Shown here: positions 38,149 through 46,176 of the stretch, piece by piece
How positions within the stretch are numbered: position 1 is the stretch's first letter
Layout of the letters: each line of letters begins with the position of its first letter
Assembly (NCBI RefSeq): GCF_001482195.1
Contig: NZ_KQ759763.1
Coordinates: 3,474,024-3,538,023 of the forward strand
From: Luteimonas abyssi
GTDB lineage: Bacteria; Pseudomonadota; Gammaproteobacteria; Xanthomonadales; Xanthomonadaceae
DNA length: 64,000 bases
Direction: 5' to 3'
The notes under the pieces: generated by a model
What the model was told of the DNA's origin: nothing
What the model saw: only the letters and a program-made list of their open reading frames with translations
Database searches by the model: none
Made by a program: the position numbers and the translations under genes

Positions 38149-38634
38149 GACGCTCTCGGACGCCGCGCCGGCACATGCGCGCGTCCAGGCGCGCGCGCCG
38201 GCGCTCCGATCGCGCGCCTCCATCCCAGGCCCGTCACCGGGGTTGCGCGGCGCATCAGGATTTGCCTCTCGGCCCGCGGCTCGCACCTCGGGGCACGTCA
38301 TTCCGCATGGCGCTGCGCTCCCGGGCCTCGACCGCGAAAGCGCTATTGACGCCCCCGTCATTTGGACCCATATTTTGTGCTCGCCGATGACGCGACCCAC
38401 TAGGGGCTGTGGAATTCGCTCCGGACCCGTCCGTGAAGCCTGCGTCAAGAAAAGCGTTTCGATGTGCCGATGCCGACTGTAGGTACCCGAGCAGACATGC
38501 ACCGCCCAGAGCACCTCGTACGAACGCGCCGTGGTCGACAGGCCCGGTCTTGCCTCTACACCTTCTGATTGCTCGCGATCGGCCGAATTCACCTTTCAGT
38601 CGCGGCAGCGCGACCCTGGACTCAAAGGACGACC
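38149..38634 (+). promoter_or_regulatory. nrdA upstream region
   Basis: 486 bases without a credible gene. The first 200 bases show no recognisable structure. A promoter-like TTGACG (38345-38350), 18 bases, CATATT (38369-38374) overlaps the first of two NrdR-like boxes. From the predicted start to the nrdA ATG is about 250 bases. No riboswitch fold was recognised in that leader. Confidence 0.4.
38365..38412 (+). promoter_or_regulatory. Candidate tandem NrdR boxes
   Basis: Box 1 (38365-38380) GACCCATATTTTGTGC matches 11 of 16 positions of the NrdR consensus ACACWATATATWGTGT. Box 2 (38397-38412) CCACTAGGGGCTGTGG keeps the outer CACTA and TGTG arms, about 9 of 16. The start-to-start distance is 32 bases, the helical-phase spacing typical of NrdR box pairs. 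Confidence 0.4.
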
Positions 38635-41124
38635 ATGACTAGCCCTGAGACTTTTGCTGCGACCGACGCCCCGGCTAAGACGGATACGTCGAGCCCGGGC
38701 CTTTCCACCCCTTCCGCGGCGCCGCCCGTCGTCGACGTCGACGACGTGGTGCCGCCGCCCCCGAGCGCCGCCATGCATACCGCTACTGCCGAAACCGCCG
38801 ACGCCGATGCCGACGTCGCCACCTGGATCACCAAGGAAGCCGGCAACCGCCGCATTCCGTACACGCGCGAGCGTCTCGAGCGCAGCATCGACCGCACCCA
38901 CGCCGAATTCCCGCAGCTCGACATCGCCGACTACAAGCGCAGCGTGTTCGGCTTCGTCGAGCGCAAGGACGCGGTCAACGCCGACGACCTCACCGACCAT
39001 CTGATCCGCGAGGCCGAGGCCCGGGTCGACGTCACCGCGCCGGAGTGGGAGTTCTTCGCCGCCCGCCTGTACCTGCACCGCCTGTACAAGCGCGCCAGCC
39101 GCAACCGCTTCTACGACGCCGAGCAGAAGTACGGCTCCTACGTCGGCCTGCAGGAGTCGCTGGCCGACCGCAACATCTATTCCAACGACATCCTGCGCGC
39201 CTATTCCAAGGAAGAGCTGCAGGAAGCCGGCCGCATGATCGAGGCCGAGCGCGACAAGCTGTTCGCCTACAACGGCCTGTACCTGCTGGCCACGCGCTAT
39301 CTGGCCACCGACACCTCGCGCGCCGTGTTCGAGCTGCCGCAGGAACGCTGGCTGACCATCGCCCTGTACCTGATGCAGAACGAGACCAAGGGCGGTCGCG
39401 AGCGCCGCATGCAGCTGGTCGGCGAGGCCTACTGGGCGCTGTCGAACCTGTACATGACCGTCGCGACCCCGACCCTGCAGAACGCCGGCAAGGTCGGCGG
39501 CCAGCTGTCGTCGTGCTTCATCGACACCGTCGACGATTCGCTGCAGGGCATCTACGACTCCAACACCGACATCGCCCGCGTCTCCAAGGGCGGCGGCGGC
39601 GTCGGTGCCTACATGGGCTACGTGCGCTCCAGCGGCTCGTCGATCCGCGGCGTGCCGAACTCGTCCGGCGGCGTGGTGCCGTGGATCAAGCAGCTCAACA
39701 ACACCGCCGTGTCGGTGGACCAGCTCGGCCAGCGCAAGGGCGCGGTCGCGGTGTACCTGGACGTCTGGCACCGCGACATCGAGAACTTCCTCGACCTGCG
39801 CCTCAACAACGGCGACCAGCGCCTGCGCGCGCACGACGTGTTCACCTCGATCTGCATCCCCGACCTGTTCATGGAGGCGGTCGAGCGTCGCGGCGACTGG
39901 TACCTGTTCGATCCGCACGAGGTCCACCGCGTCAAGGGCTTCTACCTGCAGGACTTCTTCGACGAGAAGAAGGGCGACCCGAACGGCAGCTTCCGCAGGA
40001 AGTACGAGGAAGTGGTGGCCGACGAGCGCATCTCGCGCAAGACCGTCAAGGCGATCGACATCTTCAAGCGGATCATGGTCTCGCAGCTGGAGACCGGCAA
40101 TCCCTTCATGTTCTACCGCGACGAAGTGAACCGGAAGAACCCGAACAAGCACGTCGGCCGCGTCTACTCGTCCAACCTGTGCACCGAGATCCTGCAGAAC
40201 ATGAGCCCGACCCGGCTCATGCAGGAGATCATCTCCGGCAACCAGATCGTCACCACCAAGCAGGCCGGCGACTTCGTCGTGTGCAACCTGTCGTCGGTGA
40301 ACCTGGGCCGGGCGATCGTGCCGCAGGAAGGCCAGGGCGACCTGATCACCGACGTGCTGGAGCGGCTGATCCCGATCCAGGTGCGCATGCTCGACAACGT
40401 GATCGACCTCAATCTGCTGCCGGTGCCGCAGGCCACGATCACCAACCAGAAGTACCGCGCCATCGGCCTGGGCACCTTCGGCTGGCACCACCTGCTGGCG
40501 CAGAAGGGCATCCACTGGAACACGGCCGAGGCCGAGGACTACAGCGACACCCTGTACGAGCGGATCAACTTCCTGACCGTGCAGGCGTCGATGGAGCTGG
40601 CCAAGGAAAAGGGCGCGTACTCGGTGTTCCCGGGCAGCGACTGGCACACCGGCGCCTACTTCAGCGACCGCAACTACAACTCGCCCGAGTGGCTGGACCT
40701 GGCCGCCCAGGTCGGCGTCAACGGCATGCGCAACGGCTGGCTGATGGCCGTGGCCCCGAACATGTCGACCGCGCAGATCGCCGGCTCCACCGCCTCGATC
40801 GACCCGATCTACTCCGCGTTCTACTACGAGGAGAAGAAGGACTACCGTCGCCCGGTGGCCGCGCCCGGCCTGTCGCTCGAGACCTGGCCCTTCTACGAGA
40901 AGGGCGCCTACAAGGTCGACCAGTTCGCGTCGGTGCGCCAGAACGCGCGCCGCCAGCGCCACGTCGACCAGGCGATCAGCTTCAACCTGTACGTGCCCAG
41001 CACCATCCGCGCCAGCACCCTGCTCGAGCTGCACATGACCGCGTGGCGCGAAGGCATCAAGACCACGTACTACGTGCGCTCCAACGACATCGACATCGCC
41101 GAGTGCGAGTGGTGTTCGAGCTGA
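38635..41124 (+). CDS. nrdA: Ribonucleoside-diphosphate reductase alpha subunit, class I
   Basis: 829 residues. It reduces ribonucleotides to deoxyribonucleotides in the cytoplasm with NrdB. A Pro/Ala-rich N-terminal extension of about 60 residues precedes the ATP-cone domain (ITKEAGNRRIPYTRERLERS), so allosteric overall activity control is likely. The active-site cysteines appear in GGQLSSCFIDT, NLCTEILQNM and VVCNLSSVNL. The radical-transfer Tyr pair is in TTYYVRSND, and the C-terminal shuttle pair is ECEWCSS. The ATG at 38635 follows AAAGGA by six bases. nrdB follows after 159 bases containing a palindromic repeat. Confidence 0.96.
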   Translation: MTSPETFAATDAPAKTDTSSPGLSTPSAAPPVVDVDDVVPPPPSAAMHTATAETADADADVATWITKEAGNRRIPYTRERLERSIDRTHAEFPQLDIADYKRSVFGFVERKDAVNADDLTDHLIREAEARVDVTAPEWEFFAARLYLHRLYKRASRNRFYDAEQKYGSYVGLQESLADRNIYSNDILRAYSKEELQEAGRMIEAERDKLFAYNGLYLLATRYLATDTSRAVFELPQERWLTIALYLMQNETKGGRERRMQLVGEAYWALSNLYMTVATPTLQNAGKVGGQLSSCFIDTVDDSLQGIYDSNTDIARVSKGGGGVGAYMGYVRSSGSSIRGVPNSSGGVVPWIKQLNNTAVSVDQLGQRKGAVAVYLDVWHRDIENFLDLRLNNGDQRLRAHDVFTSICIPDLFMEAVERRGDWYLFDPHEVHRVKGFYLQDFFDEKKGDPNGSFRRKYEEVVADERISRKTVKAIDIFKRIMVSQLETGNPFMFYRDEVNRKNPNKHVGRVYSSNLCTEILQNMSPTRLMQEIISGNQIVTTKQAGDFVVCNLSSVNLGRAIVPQEGQGDLITDVLERLIPIQVRMLDNVIDLNLLPVPQATITNQKYRAIGLGTFGWHHLLAQKGIHWNTAEAEDYSDTLYERINFLTVQASMELAKEKGAYSVFPGSDWHTGAYFSDRNYNSPEWLDLAAQVGVNGMRNGWLMAVAPNMSTAQIAGSTASIDPIYSAFYYEEKKDYRRPVAAPGLSLETWPFYEKGAYKVDQFASVRQNARRQRHVDQAISFNLYVPSTIRASTLLELHMTAWREGIKTTYYVRSNDIDIAECEWCSS

Positions 41125-41150
41125 TCGCCGCGCGATCGCATTGACCCGAC

Positions 41151-41251
41151 CCTTCTCCCGCCTGCGGGAGAAGGTGGCCCGAAGGGCCGGATGAGGGCGC
41201 TCCCACGCAACAAGCCGCCCTCACCCCAACCCCTCTCCCGCACACGGGCGG
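41151..41251 (+). repeat. Composite palindromic repeat between nrdA and nrdB
   Basis: An 11-base-pair hairpin at 41151-41174 (CCTTCTCCCGC/GCGGGAGAAGG) is followed by GGCCC-GAA-GGGCC at 41176-41188 and GGATGAGGGCG. After a 16-base spacer come GCCCTCACCCCAACCCCTCT and CCCGCACACGGGCGGG. It is the same composite as in zapE, reversed. It may protect or attenuate the nrdAB transcript. Confidence 0.88.
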
Positions 41252-41283
41252 GGGGCTAATCACACGACTCCGAGAACCTGCAC

Positions 41284-42333
41284 ATGGCCGCCACGTCCAC
41301 CCCCCTCGACCGCATCAAGATCCTCGAGCCCCGCCATCCCAACCGGTCGACGGGGATCATCAACGGGCGCACCAGCGGCATCCTCAACTGGAACGACATT
41401 CCCTACCCGTCGTTCTATCGCGCCTACAAGGAACTCTCGACCAACTTCTGGATTCCGGACGAGGTCGACATGAAGGGCGACGCCAAGCAGTACGGCGAGC
41501 TCTCGGCGCGCGAGAAGAACGCCTACGACTCCATCATCGGCCTGCTCGCCACGCTGGATTCGCCGCAGACGCGTTTCATCTACAACGTCGCCGAATACAT
41601 CACCGACCCGGCCGCGCACGCCAATGCCGCGATCATCGGCCAGCAGGAAGTGATCCACAACGAGAGCTACAGCTACGTGCTGGCCTCGATCACCGGCCTG
41701 GCCGACCAGAACCGCGTGTTCGAACTCGCGCGCACGCACCCCACGATCATCGCGCGCAACCAGCCGATCATGACCTCGTACGACGACTTCATGCGCGAGA
41801 AGTCCGCCGAGACGCTGATCCGCTCGCTGATCCAGTCGTCGATCCTGGAAGGCATCAACTTCTACTCCGGCTTCGCCTACTTCTACAACCTGGTCCGCCA
41901 GAACCGGATGACCGGCACCGGCAAGATCATCAGCTTCATCAACCGCGACGAGCTGGCGCATTCCAAGTTCATCAGCGAACTGATCCGCGCGATCATCGGC
42001 GAGAACCAGAGCCTGCAGGGCGACGAGCTCACCGAGTACGTGCATACCGCGTTCGAGCACGCGATCGAGCTGGAAACGCGCTGGACGGCCGAGGTGCTCG
42101 ACGGCATCGACGGCATCGACGTCGACGAGATGGTCCGCTACGTGAAGTACCGCGCCAACAAGATGGCCGGCATGCTCGGCATCGAGAAGCTCTACAGCGA
42201 GTCGAACGAGAACGTGATGCCGTGGATCAAGGCGTACGCGGACAACTTCACCGAGACGAAGACGGACTTCTTCGAGATGCGGAATGCGTCTTACAAGAAG
42301 ACGAATTCGGATAATGGGTTTGATGATTTGTGA
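41284..42333 (+). CDS. nrdB: Ribonucleoside-diphosphate reductase beta subunit
   Basis: 349 residues. The metal site is readable: EKNAYDSIIGLLATLDSPQ, then EVIHNESYSYVL with Glu, His three residues on and the radical Tyr seven residues on. These are followed by EGINFYSGFAYFY and NRDELAHSKF (Glu and His). All six ligands and the Tyr of class I NrdB are present, so a Tyr-radical dimetal cofactor is expected. The C-terminus YKKTNSDNGFDDL is the acidic tail that docks to NrdA. The ATG at 41284 fits. The next genes of the ribonucleotide-reduction neighbourhood are displaced by the low-GC AlbA_2 gene. Confidence 0.95.
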   Translation: MAATSTPLDRIKILEPRHPNRSTGIINGRTSGILNWNDIPYPSFYRAYKELSTNFWIPDEVDMKGDAKQYGELSAREKNAYDSIIGLLATLDSPQTRFIYNVAEYITDPAAHANAAIIGQQEVIHNESYSYVLASITGLADQNRVFELARTHPTIIARNQPIMTSYDDFMREKSAETLIRSLIQSSILEGINFYSGFAYFYNLVRQNRMTGTGKIISFINRDELAHSKFISELIRAIIGENQSLQGDELTEYVHTAFEHAIELETRWTAEVLDGIDGIDVDEMVRYVKYRANKMAGMLGIEKLYSESNENVMPWIKAYADNFTETKTDFFEMRNASYKKTNSDNGFDDL

Positions 42334-42341
42334 GCCCGATC

Positions 42342-42370
42342 TTTCTACGGCCGCACTTGGTATTTAAAAT
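42342..42370 (+). promoter_or_regulatory. AT-rich candidate promoter of the AlbA_2 gene
   Basis: TTTCTA (42342-42347), 17 bases, TAAAAT (42365-42370), inside an AT-rich patch that contrasts with the surrounding sequence. Confidence 0.33.
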
Positions 42371-42405
42371 AATTTAAGTCGAACTTGAGCTAGCTAGAAA
42401 CTGAG

Positions 42406-43371
42406 ATGATCGACCTCAACGAGCGCGGCCACGTACGCCAACGTGAGTGCCAAACACTCGAGTTCAAAGAGACGTTCAGACTTGGCGATGCTCTTATCGA
42501 GTATGCGAGAACATTGGTTGGGATGGCGAATAACCAAGGTGGCAGCCTTGTCTTTGGGGTCGCGAACAACCCGCGAAATCCTATTGGACTTCGTGACGAC
42601 CGCTTTGCAAGCTTCGACACAAAGGACCTGAATCGAGTTCTTCTAGGGTACTTTTCTTCTGACATCGACTGGAACATGGAAACATTCGATGTTGCGGGTG
42701 CCACTTTCGGACGTATCCAAGTTCAGCAGGCGCCCTTCCGCCCGATCGTCTGTACTCGCAGTCATGCTCAGAAGAACTTGCGAGAGGGCGCGGTTTACTT
42801 TCGATATCGGGGGGAGACCAGAGAAATCCGTGCTGCGGAATTGGTAGCGATGCTCGCGAATGAGCGCGACCGAGAACGTCAACTTTGGATTAAACACATC
42901 CAATCAATTGCTACGGTTGGCCCACAAGCTGCGCACATCCTTGATCTTTCCCGCAAAAGAATCGACTTCGGCTCTTCCAAGGTTTTGATTGATGAATCTT
43001 TGGTTGGCAAGCTTAAGTTGGTAAAAGAAGGGCATTTCACGGAGCGTGAAGGCGCGCCTGCCTTAAGACTTATCGGCGATATCGACGGCGTTCTCGGCCC
43101 TGATCATATCGTCGTTAACGAGGCCACCTACCCTTACACCGAATCAACTCTTCTCGAACATCTTTCTATCGGACAACATTCGCTCCGCGCATTGATTTGG
43201 CACCTTGAGATCAAAGGCGACTCCGAATACCACATGGAGATAAGAACGGGTCGTACTGGTGTGGTGCACAAGTACTCTAATCGCCTGTTAGCTAGGGTTC
43301 GAGAGATCGTTCGCTCCGAACCTTCGGTGCTGACTGAAGCAATTGCTGCCTACAGAGCACGCGGACGCTAA
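42406..43371 (+). CDS. AlbA_2-domain (Schlafen-type) putative DNA/RNA-binding protein on low-GC DNA
   Basis: 321 residues. The AlbA_2 core is visible as QTLEFKETF at residues 16-24, TLVGMANNQGGSLVFGVANN at about 36-55 and a following IQVQQAPFRPIVC strand. The rest (from about 150) is unrecognised and partly helical. AlbA_2 domains occur in regulators and in prokaryotic Schlafen-like and other defence-associated proteins. Base composition is close to 50% GC, with codons such as AGA, TTG and CTT that neighbours avoid, so recent acquisition is likely. It stands alone between nrdB and a repeat block and has its own AT-rich promoter region. Function is unknown. Confidence 0.75.
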   Translation: MIDLNERGHVRQRECQTLEFKETFRLGDALIEYARTLVGMANNQGGSLVFGVANNPRNPIGLRDDRFASFDTKDLNRVLLGYFSSDIDWNMETFDVAGATFGRIQVQQAPFRPIVCTRSHAQKNLREGAVYFRYRGETREIRAAELVAMLANERDRERQLWIKHIQSIATVGPQAAHILDLSRKRIDFGSSKVLIDESLVGKLKLVKEGHFTEREGAPALRLIGDIDGVLGPDHIVVNEATYPYTESTLLEHLSIGQHSLRALIWHLEIKGDSEYHMEIRTGRTGVVHKYSNRLLARVREIVRSEPSVLTEAIAAYRARGR

Positions 43372-43440
43372 TTCCAACAGCGGCTGAGGTGCAGTTCTTC
43401 TAAGCTGCTCGAGAACGGGGTCAGGTTCACTTCCGTCGTG

Positions 43441-43740
43441 AAGGTTTTTGTCAGTCCAGTTTGTGTTGCAAAGGGCAGAGCTTTCGCGCTGCGCGCGAGT
43501 TCCTTTTGTCTTGGCAAAAGGAACCAAAACCGCCTTCGCCGGACACGATCCGGTGAGGCTGCGCCTCACCGGGCCCCTGCGCTTCTCGGCCGGCGGGGCA
43601 CGCGGCCCAAACTCGCTGCGCTCAGACATGGGCCGCTCTCCGGCCCCGCCGTCCTGCGATGCTCGGCTCGCTTTACGGCTCGGAACGTCAAGAGCAACAA
43701 CAAGAGCAACCGCGGCCGCGAGGCCGCTGGTAACCCGGAT
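43441..43740 (+). repeat. Hairpin-rich non-coding repeat block
   Basis: It contains a perfect 10-base-pair hairpin GTTCCTTTTG/CAAAAGGAAC at 43499-43524 (loop TCTTGG). A second 10-base-pair hairpin CCGGTGAGGC/GCCTCACCGG lies at 43550-43572 (loop TGC), and several GC palindromes follow to about 43640. Two long frames are open on the plus strand but give low-complexity Arg/Ala/Leu peptides. From memory, similar blocks recur in genomes of this family. That statement needs a genome search. Confidence 0.55.
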
Positions 43741-43809
43741 CAGAATCGGTTGTCGTCCGATTTGCTTCGTAACCTGACAGTACGTTGATAGCCGATCCAC
43801 TCTGATCCC

Positions 43810-44319
43810 ATGCGCATCCTCATCGCCTACACCTCGCTCAGCGGCAACACGCGCGATGTCGCGCGGGCCGTGTCTGCGCGATGCGAGGAGTCGGGGCATG
43901 CCGTCACCTGGATCGATGTCGACGTGCAGACGCTGGCGCAGGCCTGCCCCGAGGGCGCCGCGCACGATCTGTACCTGCTCGGCAGCTGGAGCATCAACGC
44001 CGGCCGCACGCCGCCGGAGATGAAGCGGTTCATCGCCGATCTGGTCGCCGCGGTCGGCAAGCCAGCGCGGCTGGCGGTGTTCGGGACCGGCGAAACCCAG
44101 TGGGGCGAGGAGTATTATTGCGGGGCGATCCGCCGCATCGCCGCGTTCTTCGGCACCCGCTACCCGCGGCTGGAGATCGAGCAGATGCCGCACGGCGAGC
44201 ACGACGCGCTGAAGATCCAGCGCTGGACCGACCACGTGCTGGCCTGCACCACCGCCATCGGCACCGACCCCGACATCGAGACGTTCCCCCATGCAGACCC
44301 TGCACGCGTCGTCCCCTGA
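43810..44319 (+). CDS. Flavodoxin-family protein
   Basis: 169 residues. The FMN phosphate loop is YTSLSGNTRDVA near residue 7, and further flavin loops are LLGSWSINAGRTPPEM (about 56-71) and VFGTGETQWGEEYYCGA (about 89-105). It is longer than NrdI but has the same fold class, and may provide electrons to, or activate, the NrdB cofactor. Its stop overlaps the thioredoxin-like gene by 29 bases, implying coupling. A repeat block of about 440 bases separates it from the AlbA_2 gene. Confidence 0.83.
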   Translation: MRILIAYTSLSGNTRDVARAVSARCEESGHAVTWIDVDVQTLAQACPEGAAHDLYLLGSWSINAGRTPPEMKRFIADLVAAVGKPARLAVFGTGETQWGEEYYCGAIRRIAAFFGTRYPRLEIEQMPHGEHDALKIQRWTDHVLACTTAIGTDPDIETFPHADPARVVP

Positions 44320-44617
44320 CGACCACGCCGCCGCCATCGCCGCCCACCCCCGCCTGCTGGTGGACTACTACAAGGACAACTGCCCGGGCTGCAAGATGCT
44401 CGACATGTCGCTGCAGAAGTTCGCCGCCGATCCCGCGTCCGAGGGCGTGGTGCTGCTGAAGGTGAAACTGGAGATCGTGGGCGAGGACTTCTTCCGCGAC
44501 CTCGGCCTGCGGCAGACGCCGACGCTGGCGGTGTACGCCGACGGCCAGGAAGCCGTGCGGCTGCCCGGCTTCCAGACGCCGGCCCAGGTGACGCAGGCCG
44601 CGGCGACGCATTTCTGA
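44291..44617 (+). CDS. Thioredoxin-family protein with CPGC active site
   Basis: 108 residues, cytoplasmic (no signal). The redox site KDNCPGCKMLDMS lies near residue 29 and the cis-Pro is in RQTPTLAVYADG. The CPGC dipeptide differs from the canonical CGPC. A role as reductant of ribonucleotide reductase is suggested by its location after nrdAB and the flavodoxin, but other targets are possible. The ATG at 44291 is inside the flavodoxin gene. Confidence 0.86.
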   Translation: MQTLHASSPDDHAAAIAAHPRLLVDYYKDNCPGCKMLDMSLQKFAADPASEGVVLLKVKLEIVGEDFFRDLGLRQTPTLAVYADGQEAVRLPGFQTPAQVTQAAATHF

Positions 44618-44663
44618 CCAAGCCGGCCAGTTCGAGACACCAAGCGACACAGGAGGTGGCGCC

Positions 44664-45206
44664 ATGCAGTACCCGATCCGGATGTCGATGTCCGCGGCGA
44701 AGCGTGGTACGCAGTACGAACAGATCGCACTCGACGAGACGGGCGTGACCGTCGGCGATCGCCCGATCGCCTGGCAGGAGGTCGCCTCGATGCAGAAGGT
44801 GCCGTGGACGCTGTTTTTGCGCGACGGCTCGGCGCTGTCGCTCGTCGAAGGCCGTCCCAAACAGCGGACGATCGTCGTGTCGTTTCTGGAAGATGCCGCC
44901 CGGCGGATCGAAACCTGGAACGCGCAGGCGCCCCAGGACCAGCGGATCGGCCGGGACATCGCGCGCGAGTTGGGGTACGTCAACCGCCAACTCGCTGGCA
45001 TGGCCGTGGGCGGGCTGCTCGCCCTGGCGCTGCTGGCGATCTGCTTCATGGTCGCCGCGCCGATCCCCGGGATGATCTATGTGTTGCTGTTCGCACTGCT
45101 CCTGTTCGCATTGTTCTACGGCGCCACGATGATCGACAAACGCCTCACCCTGCTGGCGCTGCGCCGGGGCGCGGCGAATCCGCCGGACGCCGCCGGCACC
45201 TCGTAA
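44664..45206 (+). CDS. Hypothetical membrane protein with two transmembrane helices
   Basis: 180 residues. A soluble N-terminal half with beta-strand pattern (DETGVTVGDRPIAWQEV) recalls PH-like domains. Two adjacent membrane helices follow, MAVGGLLALALLAICFMVAA and IYVLLFALLLFALFYGAT. The start is well supported by AGGAGGTGGCGCC directly before the ATG. No family is recognised. It lies between the thioredoxin-like gene and the thioesterase gene on the same strand, with gaps under 50 bases. Confidence 0.75.
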   Translation: MQYPIRMSMSAAKRGTQYEQIALDETGVTVGDRPIAWQEVASMQKVPWTLFLRDGSALSLVEGRPKQRTIVVSFLEDAARRIETWNAQAPQDQRIGRDIARELGYVNRQLAGMAVGGLLALALLAICFMVAAPIPGMIYVLLFALLLFALFYGATMIDKRLTLLALRRGAANPPDAAGTS

Positions 45207-45233
45207 CCCCCACGCCGTCATTCCGAGCCCCCC

Positions 45234-45635
45234 ATGCCCCCGAAACCGTCCGATCCCGCCGCCCCCGACACCGAAGCCCGCCTGCTCGAAATCGTCTTCC
45301 CCGACCACACCAATCACCTGGGCACGCTGTTCGGCGGTACCGCGCTGGCGTGGATGGACAAGGCCGCCTTCATCGCCGCCTCGCGCTATGCGCGGCGCAC
45401 GGTGGTCACCGCGCGCTCGGAGCAGGTGGATTTCAAGCTGCCGATCCGGCAGGGCCAGTTGGTGGAGACCATCGCCAAGGTGGTCGAGGTCGGCCGGACG
45501 TCGATGCAGGTCGACGTGGACCTGGTGGCGGAGGACCTGCTGACCGGCGAGCGCGAGCTGTGCACGCGCGGGCACTTCGTGATGATCGCGCTGGATGCAC
45601 GCGGCCGGCCCACCGAGGTGACACCGCTGCCGTGA
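45234..45635 (+). CDS. Acyl-CoA thioesterase, YciA-like hotdog fold
   Basis: 133 residues. The motif VFPDHTNHLGTLFGGTALAWMD near residue 20 carries the N-H-G-T-L-F-G-G signature of YciA/BFIT-type thioesterases, with the catalytic Asp in AWMDKAAF. It hydrolyses acyl-CoA esters in the cytoplasm. The chain-length preference cannot be read. It has complete length for the family. The downstream 210 bases before the DUF2789 gene show nothing clear. Confidence 0.9.
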   Translation: MPPKPSDPAAPDTEARLLEIVFPDHTNHLGTLFGGTALAWMDKAAFIAASRYARRTVVTARSEQVDFKLPIRQGQLVETIAKVVEVGRTSMQVDVDLVAEDLLTGERELCTRGHFVMIALDARGRPTEVTPLP

Positions 45636-45845
45636 CGGCCGGACACAGGCGGCGGCGTCCCGCACCGACGCGGCGCGCGCACGCTAGTGCCGGATGAGCC
45701 TGGCCGGCCCTGGCCCGGACGGCGACGGGTGGATGACGGCATCGCGGCGATGCGGCCGACCTGCGGCGACCTCGTGCGGTCGCATCGCCTCCACACCGCG
45801 CCCGCGAGGATGGACGCCCTCCCTCCGCTTCGCGAGCCGTCTCCG

Positions 45846-46106
45846 ATGATGCAAGACCCCGCCCCCGGCATGACCGAACTGTTCCAGCAGCTCGGCCTCA
45901 AGGATTCGCCCGAGGCCATCGCCGATTTCATCCGCTCGCACCAACTCGATGCGGATGTCCGCATCGGCGAGGCACCGTTCTGGAACGATGCGCAACGCCA
46001 GTTCCTGGTCGAGCAGTTGCGCGCGGACGCCGAGTGGACCACGATCGTGGATCAGCTCAACGAGTCGCTGCACGAGGATGCGGTCAAGCGGCAGACGGGC
46101 CTCTGA
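45846..46106 (+). CDS. DUF2789-family protein
   Basis: 86 residues. MTELFQQLGLKDSPEAIADF followed by IGEAPFWNDAQRQFLVEQL and a WTTIVDQLNESL end match DUF2789, a small family of unknown function common in gammaproteobacteria. Two adjacent ATG codons (45846, 45849) are possible starts. A 53-residue longer frame upstream is Arg/Pro-rich and rejected. It is encoded 70 bases before purU. Confidence 0.85.
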   Translation: MMQDPAPGMTELFQQLGLKDSPEAIADFIRSHQLDADVRIGEAPFWNDAQRQFLVEQLRADAEWTTIVDQLNESLHEDAVKRQTGL

Positions 46107-46176
46107 GGCGCCCGCGCCGGATGCCGCACGCGGGCGCGCTGTGCGATGGTAGGCGGCCCCCACCCGCCATCGCGCC

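Noticed and set aside
38413-38634. Possible cobalamin riboswitch in the nrdA leader
   Set aside because: No B12-box-like segment was seen, and the enzyme is class I and does not use cobalamin.
42406-43371. AlbA_2 gene as part of a multi-gene defence island
   Set aside because: Neighbours on both sides are housekeeping. No helicase, nuclease, toxin or recombinase lies nearby, so only a single-gene cargo is supported.
43438-43788. Two overlapping small open frames in the hairpin block
   Set aside because: Their translations follow palindromic DNA and show no family, signal or codon preference.
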